From positions 62,001 through 126,000 of the forward strand of contig CAWFMB010000021.1 of the NCBI GenBank assembly GCA_963816685.1: a stretch of DNA of 64,000 bases, read 5' to 3'. This document shows, piece after piece, positions 27,156 to 35,779 of the stretch. Each line of letters opens with the position of its first letter. Positions within the stretch are counted from its first letter, which is position 1. The translations under genes and the position numbers were made by a program. The DNA is from CAVYUC01 sp963816685 (GTDB lineage: Bacteria > Bacteroidota > Bacteroidia > Bacteroidales > Prolixibacteraceae). Under the pieces are notes generated by a model that saw nothing but the letters and a program-made list of their open reading frames with translations, was not told the DNA's origin and did no database searches.

Positions 27156-29567
27156 ATGTATTTGGAAAAATCCGAAATCATAACCAACATTCAAATTTCA
27201 ACTCAGGAAGCACAAAATGATTATTACACCGCATACCTGAGCCGTCAGCTCAGTATTCTCGGAAGGCGGGAAGTCCATAACGGAAGGGCTCATTTTGGCA
27301 TTTTTGGCGATGGAAAAGAAGTGGTGCAACTGGCACTTGCCAAAACGTTTAGAAAAGGCGACTGGCGCTCCGGTTATTATCGCGACCAGACTTTTATGCT
27401 GGCTCTTGGATTGTTGCAGCCCGAGGAGTTTTTTGCCATGATTTACGGCGACACCGATGAGGAAAAGAATCCGTCAACAGTTGGCCGGAACTTCAATAAC
27501 CATTTCAGTACAGGCAACATATCGGCAAGCGGTGAAATCAAAGACCTTGCCGATCAATACAATTCGGCATCCGATATTTCTTCAACCGGCGGACAAATGC
27601 CGCGGGTACTTGGCCTGGCGCAGGCATCGAAACTTATAAGGCAAATGCCTTCCTTGAAAGAATACTTAAAAAACAATGTCAACGGGGATGAAGTAGCATT
27701 TGCTACAATCGGAGATGCGAGTACATCGGAAGGGATTTTCTGGGAAACGATAAATGCAGCCGGTGTGTTGCAGGTACCGTTGGCAGTTGTCATTTATGAC
27801 GACGGTTACGGAATAAGTGTTCCGGTTGACCAGCAAACCACAAAAGCCAGCATCTCAAAAGCATTGAAAGGTTTTCAGAAAGAAAATAACACGAACGGCA
27901 TTGACATCTATACGTGCAATGGCTGGGATTATCCGGCGCTGGTTAAAACTTTTTCCGAAGGTGTTGCAAAATGCAGGGAAACCCAGGTGCCTGCAGTTTT
28001 TCATATTCAGGAACTTACACAACCACAGGGTCATTCCACTTCGGGTTCGCACGAACGCTACAAATCAAAAGAGCGGCTCGAATGGGAAGAAGAATTTGAC
28101 GCAATGAATCAGTTTAAAAAATGGTTGCTCGAAACGGGAAAGGCAGATATGGACAGGTTGGTTGAAATAGAAAAATCTGCAGCACGAAAAGCAAAAGAAG
28201 CAAGGAAAAAAGCCTGGCAGCATTTCTCGGACGGATATTTGAAAGAACAAAAAGAATTAAAGGATATACTTCACAAAATAGATGAAAAAACAGACCTGCA
28301 AAACGACAGGAAATTTGAAGTAGTCAGCCAGAAGGTTTTTCCAACAAGACGTTCGCATTTAAGCTTTGCCAAACGGTTAAACCTTGAAATCCATCTGAAC
28401 CCTGAGGTACAGAACGAAAGGGCCGAACTGCAAAACTGGATTAAACGTTTTGAAGAAAGAACAGCAGGTTTTTATAACAGCCAGTTACACCGGACAGGGA
28501 ATGATTCTTCATTAAAAGTGCAAGGTCATCCGGTTAAATACAGATCGGATTCAGAAGATGTGAACGGTTCGCAAATCGTCAGTAAAAATTTTGATGCATT
28601 GTTTGAAAAATACCCCAACCTCATTACGTTTGGTGAAGATACCGGCAAACTGGGAGACGTTAACCAGGGAATGAAAGGGATGCAGGAAAAGTATGGTGCT
28701 GAACGTGTTTTCGATACAGGTATTCGCGAAGCTACCATCATCGGACAGGGCATTGGCCTGGCGATGCGTGGATTCCGGCCCATTGCAGAAATCCAGTATC
28801 TGGATTACATAATTTACGGATTATCTCAATTAAGCGACGACCTTGCCACCCTTCAATACCGGACCAAAGGGAAACAAGCTGCTCCGCTGATCATCCGTAC
28901 ACGGGGACACCAGTTGCAGGGAATATGGCATGCAGGTTCGCCCATGCAAATGATACTGGGCTCGCTGCGGGGAATCTATTTATGTGTCCCCAGAAACTTA
29001 ACTCAGGCAGCTGGTTTTTATAATACCTTGCTTGAAGGCAATGACCCTGCAATTGTAATTGAACCCTTAAAAGGATATAATGTAAAAGAAAAGCTTCCCG
29101 AAAATCATGGAGAATATAAGGTGCCGCTGGGCATACCTGAAATCATGAGGGAAGGAACAGATGTTACCGTTGTTACCTATGCATGGAATGTTCACCACGC
29201 GCTCAAAGCAGCCAACCTGCTCCAAAAGTTTAAAGGAATATCGATTGAGGTAATCGACGTTCAAACCCTGATGCCGTTTGATTTGAACCACATCATTTTG
29301 GAATCGGTAAAAAAAACCGGCAAGGTAATTTTCATGGACGAAGATGTTCCGGGAGGTGGTACGGCTTACATGATGCAAAAAGTACTGCAGGAACAAAAAG
29401 CATTTGATTACCTGGATACCGCGCCCCGCACCCTTTCAGGAAAGGAGCATCGTCCTGCCTATGGAATTGATGGTGAATATTTCTCGAAACCAAATGTTGA
29501 ACTTCTTTTTAAAAATGTTTACGAATTGATGCGCGAAACGGATGTAAAGCGGTTTCCTGAATTGTAA
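27156..29567 (+). CDS. fused alpha/beta E1 component of branched-chain 2-oxoacid dehydrogenase
   Basis: An 803-residue thiamine-diphosphate enzyme that joins E1-alpha and E1-beta in one chain. The alpha part (about 1-370) has RSGYYRDQTFMLALGLL and the ThDP motif GDASTSEGIFWETINAAGVL...YDDGYGIS. The beta part (about 455-803) has ITFGEDTGKLGDVNQGMKGM, FDTGIREATIIGQGIGLA and the C-terminal transketolase domain with EVIDVQTLMPFD and MDEDVPGGG. Fused E1 proteins of this type are known in Bacteroidota. It decarboxylates 2-oxoisovalerate-type acids and passes the acyl group to lipoylated E2. No E2 with a lipoyl domain or E3 is adjacent; a lipoyl-free E2-like catalytic domain is at 35.8 kb. Monocistronic, with a hairpin after its stop. 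Confidence 0.9.
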   Translation: MYLEKSEIITNIQISTQEAQNDYYTAYLSRQLSILGRREVHNGRAHFGIFGDGKEVVQLALAKTFRKGDWRSGYYRDQTFMLALGLLQPEEFFAMIYGDTDEEKNPSTVGRNFNNHFSTGNISASGEIKDLADQYNSASDISSTGGQMPRVLGLAQASKLIRQMPSLKEYLKNNVNGDEVAFATIGDASTSEGIFWETINAAGVLQVPLAVVIYDDGYGISVPVDQQTTKASISKALKGFQKENNTNGIDIYTCNGWDYPALVKTFSEGVAKCRETQVPAVFHIQELTQPQGHSTSGSHERYKSKERLEWEEEFDAMNQFKKWLLETGKADMDRLVEIEKSAARKAKEARKKAWQHFSDGYLKEQKELKDILHKIDEKTDLQNDRKFEVVSQKVFPTRRSHLSFAKRLNLEIHLNPEVQNERAELQNWIKRFEERTAGFYNSQLHRTGNDSSLKVQGHPVKYRSDSEDVNGSQIVSKNFDALFEKYPNLITFGEDTGKLGDVNQGMKGMQEKYGAERVFDTGIREATIIGQGIGLAMRGFRPIAEIQYLDYIIYGLSQLSDDLATLQYRTKGKQAAPLIIRTRGHQLQGIWHAGSPMQMILGSLRGIYLCVPRNLTQAAGFYNTLLEGNDPAIVIEPLKGYNVKEKLPENHGEYKVPLGIPEIMREGTDVTVVTYAWNVHHALKAANLLQKFKGISIEVIDVQTLMPFDLNHIILESVKKTGKVIFMDEDVPGGGTAYMMQKVLQEQKAFDYLDTAPRTLSGKEHRPAYGIDGEYFSKPNVELLFKNVYELMRETDVKRFPEL

Positions 29568-29579
29568 GGCAGCCGGGAG

Positions 29580-29598
29580 CCGGAGTTTTCAACTCCGG
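29580..29598. repeat. short perfect hairpin after the E1 gene
   Basis: CCGGAGTT (29580-29587), loop TTC, AACTCCGG (29591-29598): an 8-bp perfect stem 12 bases after the stop. No run of T follows, so it may be a REP-like unit or a factor-dependent stop rather than an intrinsic terminator. Confidence 0.6.
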
Positions 29599-29696
29599 TA
29601 TTTCAACTTCGCTCCGCTGTGGTATATTATACAGGACTTAGTATCCGGTTTCCCTGCAAAATTTTGTTCCTCAAGGAACCATTTCTTTCCGAAAAT

Positions 29697-29838
29697 AATT
29701 TTTTACATAATTATTAGCCAATTCTGACCTTTTTCAACTAATTTTAAGCTATCTGATCAAATGATGGAAACAATGACAAAAGAACCATAAACAACAACCT
29801 GGGATGTAAATGGTCAGATATTCATCTAATATTTACGC
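29697..29838 (+). repeat. dispersed direct repeat, copy A
   Basis: First of three imperfect direct repeats that each end at the start of a gene. Diagnostic blocks are TTTTTTACATAA, CTTTTTCAACTAATTTTAAG and ATCTGATCAAATGATGGAAA. This copy lacks the distal GGAAGTTATT...TTGTGCC block seen in copies B and C. Confidence 0.7.
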
Positions 29839-31143
29839 ATGAAAAGAATAATTATCATATTCCTAATATTTGGAATGTTTTCCTGTAATTCCAATTCAGA
29901 AATTAAAAAAGATGAAAAGGCAGGGACCTTTAGCGGAATATTTAAACATGGTAATTTTTCCGATAAGATACTTTTTGAAATAGAACGGGATTCTGTAAGT
30001 TTCAATGTTTTCTTTACAAGTTTAGAGCAAAATGCCAATCGAATTCCCTTTCAAAATGTGGAAGTAAACGGAGATTCAATAAATTTTAAGTTACAAAGCG
30101 ATTTTTACACTTACTCTTTCAGAAACAAATGGATTGATAATTATAACAAACTTCAGGGATCACTTACGGTTGATACTATTACTGTTCTTTACACTTTAGA
30201 AAAGAACTTACTGGAAAACAGCCAAAATCCCAAAAGTGAAGATATTAGTTTTGAATCCAATGGATTTCGTCTAAATGGAACTATTTGGTATCCTGATAAC
30301 AAAGGCAGCAAAGCCTTGGTAATTGTAACTTCTTCTGGAAACGCAGACCGAAGTGCCTCGAGAGCAGAAGCCATACTGTTTGCTCAAATGGGATTTACTA
30401 CTTTTCATTATGATAAAAGAGGTACAGGAAATTCTGAGGGTAACTGGAATATTGCAACAATTGAGGAACTATCAGCAGATGATGTCACAGCTATAAAATA
30501 TTTCTCCGGGAAGACTGGAATTCCACTTAAGAATATAGGAATAAAAGGGAGTAGTCAAGGAGCTGCAAAAATACCATATATTTTGAGTGAATTAGAGAAT
30601 TTGAAGTATGGGATTGCAGTAAGTTGTCCGGGAGTTACCTTGCTGGAAAGCGATTTGAATTACTGGAGGAATAGAAATGCAGACGTAACCGGAAATGAAA
30701 TTGATGCTGCGACAAAATCTCAACGGCAGGTTTTTGAGTTTATAGCAGGTAAACTATCCAGAACAGATTTAGAAAAGGCTCTAAATAATGAAAAATCCAA
30801 TTCGTGGTTTTCCAATATATGGGTGCCAAATCTGGATGAAGTTCAAACAGATAAAAAACTTCTGTATAGTCCAATACCTTACTTTGAAACAACAAAGCAA
30901 CCGATTCTGATTCTGCAAGGAACAAAGGATGAAATAATACCCGCAAATAGTTATAAACTTATTTCCGATGCCCTTGGAAAAGCAGGTAATGATAATTTCA
31001 AAATCGTTTTATTGGAAGGAGCCTCTCATTCCATGTATAATGTTGGGGAAAGTGATTTTCCTTATTGGTCGAAATTACATCCTGATTATTTAAAAACAAT
31101 TGAAGATTGGATAAATACAATTTCCAGTCGGGCAGGCGGCTGA
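29839..31143 (+). CDS. alpha/beta-hydrolase lipoprotein
   Basis: A 434-residue predicted lipoprotein esterase or peptidase. The N-terminus IIIIFLIFGMFSC contains a lipobox with Cys16. Residues about 25-125 form a beta-rich N-terminal domain typical of this Bacteroidota group. The hydrolase domain (about 135-425) has HYDKRGTGNSEG, the nucleophile elbow GIKGSSQGAA (Ser about 237), the probable acid Asp in ILQGTKDEIIP, and the catalytic His in EGASHSMYN (about 398). Physiological substrate unknown. The gene sits in an A+T-rich accessory block between repeat copies A and B. The C-terminal SSRAGG tail looks atypical and may derive from the junction with flanking sequence. Confidence 0.8.
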   Translation: MKRIIIIFLIFGMFSCNSNSEIKKDEKAGTFSGIFKHGNFSDKILFEIERDSVSFNVFFTSLEQNANRIPFQNVEVNGDSINFKLQSDFYTYSFRNKWIDNYNKLQGSLTVDTITVLYTLEKNLLENSQNPKSEDISFESNGFRLNGTIWYPDNKGSKALVIVTSSGNADRSASRAEAILFAQMGFTTFHYDKRGTGNSEGNWNIATIEELSADDVTAIKYFSGKTGIPLKNIGIKGSSQGAAKIPYILSELENLKYGIAVSCPGVTLLESDLNYWRNRNADVTGNEIDAATKSQRQVFEFIAGKLSRTDLEKALNNEKSNSWFSNIWVPNLDEVQTDKKLLYSPIPYFETTKQPILILQGTKDEIIPANSYKLISDALGKAGNDNFKIVLLEGASHSMYNVGESDFPYWSKLHPDYLKTIEDWINTISSRAGG

Positions 31144-31269
31144 CGGACCAGAAAGTTCACCAGCAAAAGAAGGAGTTGTTCTATGAATATACAGACTGCA
31201 CAGGCATTTCTTTCCCATGTTAGCCGGACAGTGCAACTGGGATGAAAATGAAATACATTTAACTTAAAG

Positions 31270-31451
31270 TATTTTTTTACATAACATTGCTCTCTTCAAT
31301 TAATTTTAAGCAATCTCAACCAAATTATGGAAACAATAATGAACGAACCCAAAATTCAATAACATGGAATGGAAACCGCCGGATTTTCATCCAAAACAGA
31401 ACAACAACCGGAAGTTATTAGACAGACTGCCATTGTGCCAGCATTTAGCAT
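31270..31451 (+). repeat. dispersed direct repeat, copy B
   Basis: Aligns with copy A over TTTTTTACATAA, CTTCAATTAATTTTAAGCAATCT and ATTATGGAAACAATAATG, and with copy C over the distal blocks GGAATGGAAACC-CCG, CATCC, CCGGAAGTTATT, GAC-ACTGCC-TTGTGCCA. It ends at the start of the 4Fe-4S protein gene. The 127 bases before it, after the hydrolase stop, hold no gene. Confidence 0.75.
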
Positions 31452-32312
31452 ATGAGAATATATAAAACATCATTAGTACCAATTGGAACAGGTATATTAA
31501 TCTCATTGGTGCTCTACCTGACTACTCATTGGTGGGGATTCCTGGTAATATTTCCATGGATTGGTTTATCAATAAGCATAGGCATATTTTTACGACAAAA
31601 TTTAAAAGGAAGAAAAAAATTACTGGGAAGAAAAATTTCGCTGCTAATGATATTACCGTGTTTGCTGCTATTTGTACCTATAGTAAATAATGAGAATTTC
31701 CAGTTGGAAGGTGTAATATTAATTATTCTGGTTGGTTTTCTAAATAAAGGGTTTATTCATTATATAATTGCCAAAATATTTGGACCATTAATCTGGCGAC
31801 GTGGTTTTTGTGGATATGCCTGCTGGACTGCAGCTGTATTGGATTGGCTGCCAATTAAAAATAACAATAATACCCTGCCACGTTCGTATAGAAATATTAG
31901 ATATATTTCATTTCTGATATCCTTGCTTCTTCCATTGTATTTGGTTTTTATTCTTTCATACAATCCATGGACTGATTACATAAATAAACAAGAGATGAAA
32001 TGGATGTTTTTAAGTAATGGGATATATTATCTGATTGCAATACCACTTGCCTTTATTTTATCTGATAAACGAGCCTTTTGTAAATATTTATGTCCGGTTT
32101 CACTTGTAATGAAACCAGCAAGTAAAATTGGAATAATCAGAGTAAAACCTGATTTGAAAAAAAAATGTACAGAATGTGGTTCATGCAATACAAGTTGTCC
32201 CATGGGGATAGATGTTATGAATTATATGATTCAAAATAAGGATATCACCGATACTGAATGTATATTGTGCAATGATTGTAAAATTGTATGTCGTAGCAAA
32301 AAGATTAAATAA
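31452..32312 (+). CDS. NapH/MauN-like membrane 4Fe-4S protein
   Basis: A 286-residue inner-membrane electron-transfer protein. About five membrane helices carry two Cys-rich loops characteristic of the NapH/CcoG-related group: FCGYACWTAAVLDWLP (residues about 119-134) and FCKYLCPVSLV (about 214-224). A C-terminal cytoplasmic ferredoxin-type region follows with CTECGSCNTSCPMGID (about 239-254) and CILCNDCKIVC (about 269-279), enough for two 4Fe-4S clusters. Such proteins pass electrons between the quinone pool and soluble partners. No partner gene is adjacent, so the pathway cannot be assigned. Lone gene between repeat copies B and C in the A+T-rich block; possibly acquired. Confidence 0.8.
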   Translation: MRIYKTSLVPIGTGILISLVLYLTTHWWGFLVIFPWIGLSISIGIFLRQNLKGRKKLLGRKISLLMILPCLLLFVPIVNNENFQLEGVILIILVGFLNKGFIHYIIAKIFGPLIWRRGFCGYACWTAAVLDWLPIKNNNNTLPRSYRNIRYISFLISLLLPLYLVFILSYNPWTDYINKQEMKWMFLSNGIYYLIAIPLAFILSDKRAFCKYLCPVSLVMKPASKIGIIRVKPDLKKKCTECGSCNTSCPMGIDVMNYMIQNKDITDTECILCNDCKIVCRSKKIK

Positions 32313-32334
32313 ATGCAAAGCTACACTGAAGGTA

Positions 32335-32519
32335 TTTTTTAATTCTAATTGCTCAATATTATCCTTTTTCAACTAATTTTAAGCCATCTGAACCAAATGA
32401 TGAAAACACGAATGAAAGAACCAAAAGCAACAATCAGGAATGGAAACCACCGAATGTGCATCCGAAATTTAACTGCATCCGGAAGTTATTGACAAACTGC
32501 CGTTGTGCCACATACTAAT
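32335..32519 (+). repeat. dispersed direct repeat, copy C
   Basis: Third copy, with CTTTTTCAACTAATTTTAAG identical to copy A, ATCTGAACCAAATGATGAAAA, and the same distal end as copy B (CCGGAAGTTATT, GACAAACTGCCGTTGTGCCA). It occupies most of the gap between the 4Fe-4S gene and the small unknown gene. Confidence 0.75.
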
Positions 32520-32552
32520 GCCTTGGTTCAACTAAAATGAGAGTAAGTAAGA

Positions 32553-32822
32553 ATGAAAAAGAAAAAGATTCACAGAGATAAAAATGGGCGGGAGTTTATA
32601 AAGGAGTCCTATTTTATCGGTGGAAAAATGAAATTCCGCAGAATTTATGTAATTAATGGGATTCCAGCAGATGAATTTTATGAGAAAGTTGCAACTGACC
32701 TGGATTTTTATTTGAATGGAGACAATGAATTAATGAGTAGTGAAAAGAATTATAGTAATCAGGGCAAGAAGCAAAATAATAATGAATCTGATTTACCATT
32801 TAATGAAGATTTAATAGACTAA
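32553..32822 (+). CDS. small basic/acidic hypothetical protein
   Basis: An 89-residue open frame starting at an ATG, with a strongly basic N-terminus (MKKKKIHRDKNGREF), a short strand-rich centre (FIGGKMKFRRIYVINGIPADEFY) and a polar acidic tail. I do not recognise a family. Its Lys/Asn/Glu-rich composition matches the A+T-rich accessory block around it. It lies just after repeat copy C and about 190 bases before the toxin-antitoxin operon. It may be a real orphan gene or a fragment. Confidence 0.45.
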   Translation: MKKKKIHRDKNGREFIKESYFIGGKMKFRRIYVINGIPADEFYEKVATDLDFYLNGDNELMSSEKNYSNQGKKQNNNESDLPFNEDLID

Positions 32823-32990
32823 CCTTTTTAAGATTCGAAAAAAAGAACATGAGACCAATCGGGAAAAGGCAGCATCTTAAAAATCATTAATTTAGGAAGC
32901 TGAAAATTAACCGTACTAAAACAGAATTAAGCGATTAATGAGTATATTAATCTAAAAAAAATAACTAATTAGAATTTTTTAATTAAAAAT

Positions 32991-33008
32991 GTTTAGTTAT
33001 AACTAAAC
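32991..33008. promoter_or_regulatory. perfect 18-bp palindrome upstream of the toxin gene (likely autoregulatory operator)
   Basis: GTTTAGTTATAACTAAAC is a perfect dyad ending four bases before the toxin ATG. Antitoxins of this class usually bind such palindromes to repress their own operon, so this is the best candidate operator. A related half-like string ATAACTAATTAG lies about 30 bases upstream. Confidence 0.7.
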
Positions 33009-33012
33009 CAAA

Positions 33013-33402
33013 ATGTATACTTTCGCGTTAAATGAAATAACAGAAATTAAAGGCAAGTTGAAATTTTTCAAACTGCTGGTTGACGGAACTTGTGAATACG
33101 ATGAGTTTGAAAAAGAAATTGAAACGGATGGAAACTTAAAATCAGAATTGACAACAATAATTACAAGGATGCACGAAATTGCAGATTTAAAATCGTTGCC
33201 ACAAAACAAGTTTAAGGATATAACACCAAAAAAGGATAACAATAAAGAATATGAAATTAAAACACGTAATCTTCGTGTTTATTTATTTCATGAGAAAAAT
33301 ACCGGGCGTGTGATTGTATGCGGTGGTAAAAAAACAACACAAAAGACTGATATAAAGCACTTCAGAAATATTAAAAAAGAATATTTTAAACAAAAACCAT
33401 GA
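33013..33402 (+). CDS. type II toxin, RelE/HigB (Gp49-like) family
   Basis: A 129-residue protein whose C-terminal half (about 75-125) fits the RelE/HigB fold of mRNA interferases: YEIKTRNLRVYLFHEKNTG, then RVIVCGGKKTTQKTD, where the basic residues would contact RNA. The N-terminal 50 residues are helical and less typical. It overlaps the downstream HTH gene by four bases (ATGA), the standard layout of a HigBA-like toxin-first operon. A perfect palindrome sits directly upstream. Toxin activity is inferred from family and operon structure. Confidence 0.75.
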   Translation: MYTFALNEITEIKGKLKFFKLLVDGTCEYDEFEKEIETDGNLKSELTTIITRMHEIADLKSLPQNKFKDITPKKDNNKEYEIKTRNLRVYLFHEKNTGRVIVCGGKKTTQKTDIKHFRNIKKEYFKQKP

Positions 33403-33635
33403 TAACCAGGGAAGAATTAATGAGAACCAATGAATACTGGTTTGAAACTCTTCAAAACGAAATCTACAGACAGGTTTCCGATTATTTGAAAAATGAAGGT
33501 ATAACACAATCGCAGTTTGCTGAGCAACTGGGAGTATCAAAAGGATATGTTTCCCAGATTCTTAATGGTAATTATAACGCCACATTAAAAAAATTAATTG
33601 AATTATCGCTGGCGATAAAAACTGCACCAATTTGA
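33399..33635 (+). CDS. XRE-family antitoxin, probably truncated at its C-terminus
   Basis: A 78-residue Cro/CI-type helix-turn-helix protein, the likely antitoxin and autorepressor of the preceding toxin. The HTH is ITQSQFAEQLGVSKGYVSQI (residues about 38-57), followed by LNGNYNATLKKLIEL. The frame stops at TGA (33633-33635) after KTAPI, but the same frame continues beyond the stop with FSDLEKHIKRDSEN, which looks like the tail expected in this family. A recent nonsense change is therefore possible; the DNA-binding part is intact. Confidence 0.75.
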   Translation: MITREELMRTNEYWFETLQNEIYRQVSDYLKNEGITQSQFAEQLGVSKGYVSQILNGNYNATLKKLIELSLAIKTAPI

Positions 33636-33639
33636 TTTT

Positions 33640-34222
33640 CGGATTTGGAAAAACATATTAAAAGAGATTCTGAAAATCGATTTAAATGATAAACGGATAC
33701 TGGATTGAGAATGTGGCCCTGGTCGGATAATTCGACATTTATCAAAAGTGATTTGTAATGAATGCAATATTTTGGCACTGATTATAATAAACAGTCCATC
33801 GATTGGTGTTCAAAAAATTGACTGATTTACAATTCAATAAAAATTCATTAAATGCTCAATTGCCGTATGATGATAATTTTGTAGATGTGATTTATAGATT
33901 CTCGTACCTACTCATATAGCAATTATATTATGATTGGTATAATGAATTGTATCGGATTTTAAAACCAAATGGGATTATGTTCCTGACAACTCAAGGAGAT
34001 AATTTTAAGGTTAAATTGACTGATTTGGAACTGAATAAATATAATAATAACGAATTGGTTGTTAGAGGAAAAGTAAAAGAGGGACATAGGACTTATTCAG
34101 CATTTCATCCACAGGAATTTATAAAAAAATTATTCAGTAATGTGAAAATATTAGAGCATATTGAAACAAAGGCTGATAAAGGAAAATGGCTGCCACAAGA
34201 TATTTGGATTATAAAGAAATAA
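33640..34222 (+). pseudogene. decayed class I SAM-dependent methyltransferase
   Basis: Frame-hopping translation gives a recognisable methyltransferase: LKEILKIDLNDKRILD, stop, then ECGPGRIIRHLSK (SAM motif I; TGA at 33706-33708), a frameshift near 33770 into GTDYNKQSIDWCSKN, another shift near 33817 into LTDLQFNKNSLNAQLPYDD and DNFVDVIY, and a TAG near 33918. The only long intact piece is the last 91 codons (33947-34222), with LYRILKPNGIMFLTTQGDNF. At least one stop upstream of motif I and two frameshifts indicate a dead gene. It lies between the toxin-antitoxin operon and the beta-lactamase gene. Confidence 0.8.
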
Positions 34223-34314
34223 GAGAACATCGTTGCCATACCAGAATACAGCGGAAAATTGAAGTTTCTGTACTAAACTGCTTCCAGATGCAAGAAGTAC
34301 AAAACATAAGACCA

Positions 34315-35223
34315 ATGAACAAAAAATTAACTGCTGTTGTCTTGTCAGGTTTAATCATTTTGGCAACATTGATTTCAAATCAATTGTACAGCCAAAACTC
34401 GTTACAGCGACAATTTGAACAAATTGCCGGTACGTTAAATGGGAAAATGGGCATAAGTGTTTTACATATCGAAACCGGGGAGTCTGTTTCTTTAAATGGC
34501 GATAAACGGTTTCCGATGCAAAGTGTCTATAAGTTTCCCATCGCAATGGTCATGCTACACGAAGTGGATGCCGGTAATTTTGCACTGGAAGATACTGTTG
34601 ACATCAATGTAAACGAATATATACCCAAAGCAGGGCACAGTCCGTTAAGGGATAAATATCCGCAAGGTGCAAGGCTAACCATAAACGAGATAATAGCATA
34701 TAACATTTCACAAAGTGACGGAACAGCCTGCGATGTTTTACTGCGGTTACTGGGTGGTACGGCGAAAACAGAAAAAAGCGTACACGATCTGGGCGTAAAA
34801 AATATAGCAATTTCAACCACTGAAATGGTGCAGGTTGCCCATGATTCCATTCAATATCAAAACTGGTCTACCCCGCAGGCGATGAACGAACTGCTGGTTA
34901 TATTGCATAACGGAAATTACCTGTCGGAAACCAGCAGGAAGCTGCTTTTGGAATACATGTCAGTACCGGATAAGTGGTTCGACAGAAGGATAAAGGGATT
35001 GCTGCCTGAAGGAACAAAACTGGCGCATAAAACGGGGACTGCTGGAACAATCAACGGATTAACAAGAGCAACGAATGACGCCGGAATCATTACCTTACCG
35101 GATGGAAGCCACCTTGCAATAACCGTTTTTATATCAGATTCCCACGATGCCCTGGAAAAACGGGAAACAGATATTGCCACTTCTGCAAAGGCAGCTTATG
35201 ATTTCTGGACGCAGAAAAAATGA
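34315..35223 (+). CDS. class A (subclass A2-like) beta-lactamase
   Basis: A 302-residue serine beta-lactamase of the Bacteroidota A2 group (relatives of PER, CfxA and CepA). Signal peptide: KKLTAVVLSGLIILATLISNQLYSQ. Catalytic Ser and Lys are in QSVYKF (SxxK); the SDN motif is replaced by SDG in SQSDGTACD; the omega-loop Glu is in STTEMVQ followed by QYQNW, a hallmark of A2 enzymes; the KTG motif is in LAHKTGTAG. The frame extends upstream to 34186, but those codons are derived from flanking sequence, so I chose the ATG before the signal peptide. It would hydrolyse beta-lactams in the periplasm; the spectrum cannot be read from sequence. Confidence 0.88.
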   Translation: MNKKLTAVVLSGLIILATLISNQLYSQNSLQRQFEQIAGTLNGKMGISVLHIETGESVSLNGDKRFPMQSVYKFPIAMVMLHEVDAGNFALEDTVDINVNEYIPKAGHSPLRDKYPQGARLTINEIIAYNISQSDGTACDVLLRLLGGTAKTEKSVHDLGVKNIAISTTEMVQVAHDSIQYQNWSTPQAMNELLVILHNGNYLSETSRKLLLEYMSVPDKWFDRRIKGLLPEGTKLAHKTGTAGTINGLTRATNDAGIITLPDGSHLAITVFISDSHDALEKRETDIATSAKAAYDFWTQKK

Positions 35224-35371
35224 ATGCACAAATAAACAATTGATCAGCCGGCCCGGAATTTGGTGATTTGGATGAACTGAAGACTGTTATCCCTGAATTC
35301 AGGAGAATCCGGTAAAATTGGATTCCGCCGGTCTTTAACCTGTGCAACAAGCAGTAACCCCGGATAAACTT

Positions 35372-35466
35372 TAGCTATACCTTCGATATACTTCGGACGG
35401 TTCAAAATATCTTTGGGATAGTGTTGGTATATCGATGGTATATCGATGGTATATCGAAAGTACGGG
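35372..35466. repeat. divergent 11-bp repeat element, locus 3
   Basis: Three direct 11-bp units GGTATATCGAT, GGTATATCGAT, GGTATATCGAA (35426-35458) lie downstream of TTCG units at 35382 and 35392. The left border CTATACCTTCGATATACTTCGGAC matches the left border of the palindrome near 58.6 kb (CTATACCTTC...CTTCGGAC). It is not a perfect palindrome. The element occupies the gene-free 35224-35779 interval; the minus-strand open frame across it is not credible. Confidence 0.65.
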
Positions 35467-35779
35467 AAAAAACCACCGATACCTGCAGTAATGATCATCT
35501 TTAAAATCAATTTAAAAAGGACAGGGAATGTAATTTTTAAGGAGTAATCCCGGACCTTATCTTTTTTGAGCGCACAGGAAGCCTGCTGAATCCGGAAATG
35601 CAACCCCTTCCGGTTTGAACCGGCCCGGTGGGAAACAGGAATGGCCATCAAGCGCCATATTTATTTCAGAAGATATACACATCCTTTTACGGAATTGAAG
35701 GGATATTGCAGGAAAAGGTTATTTTTGAAGGCAGCTTGAATTTGTACATATTATTAAAAATTTATATGGTCTGCTGATA

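Noticed and set aside
29697..32519. Integron with attC sites
   Set aside because: The repeats lack a clear RYYYAAC/GTTRRRY core pair and no integrase gene is visible; a different recombination origin is as likely.
35244..35651. 135-codon minus-strand open frame
   Set aside because: It crosses the 11-bp repeat element and a gene-free spacer; composition and predicted protein show no domain.
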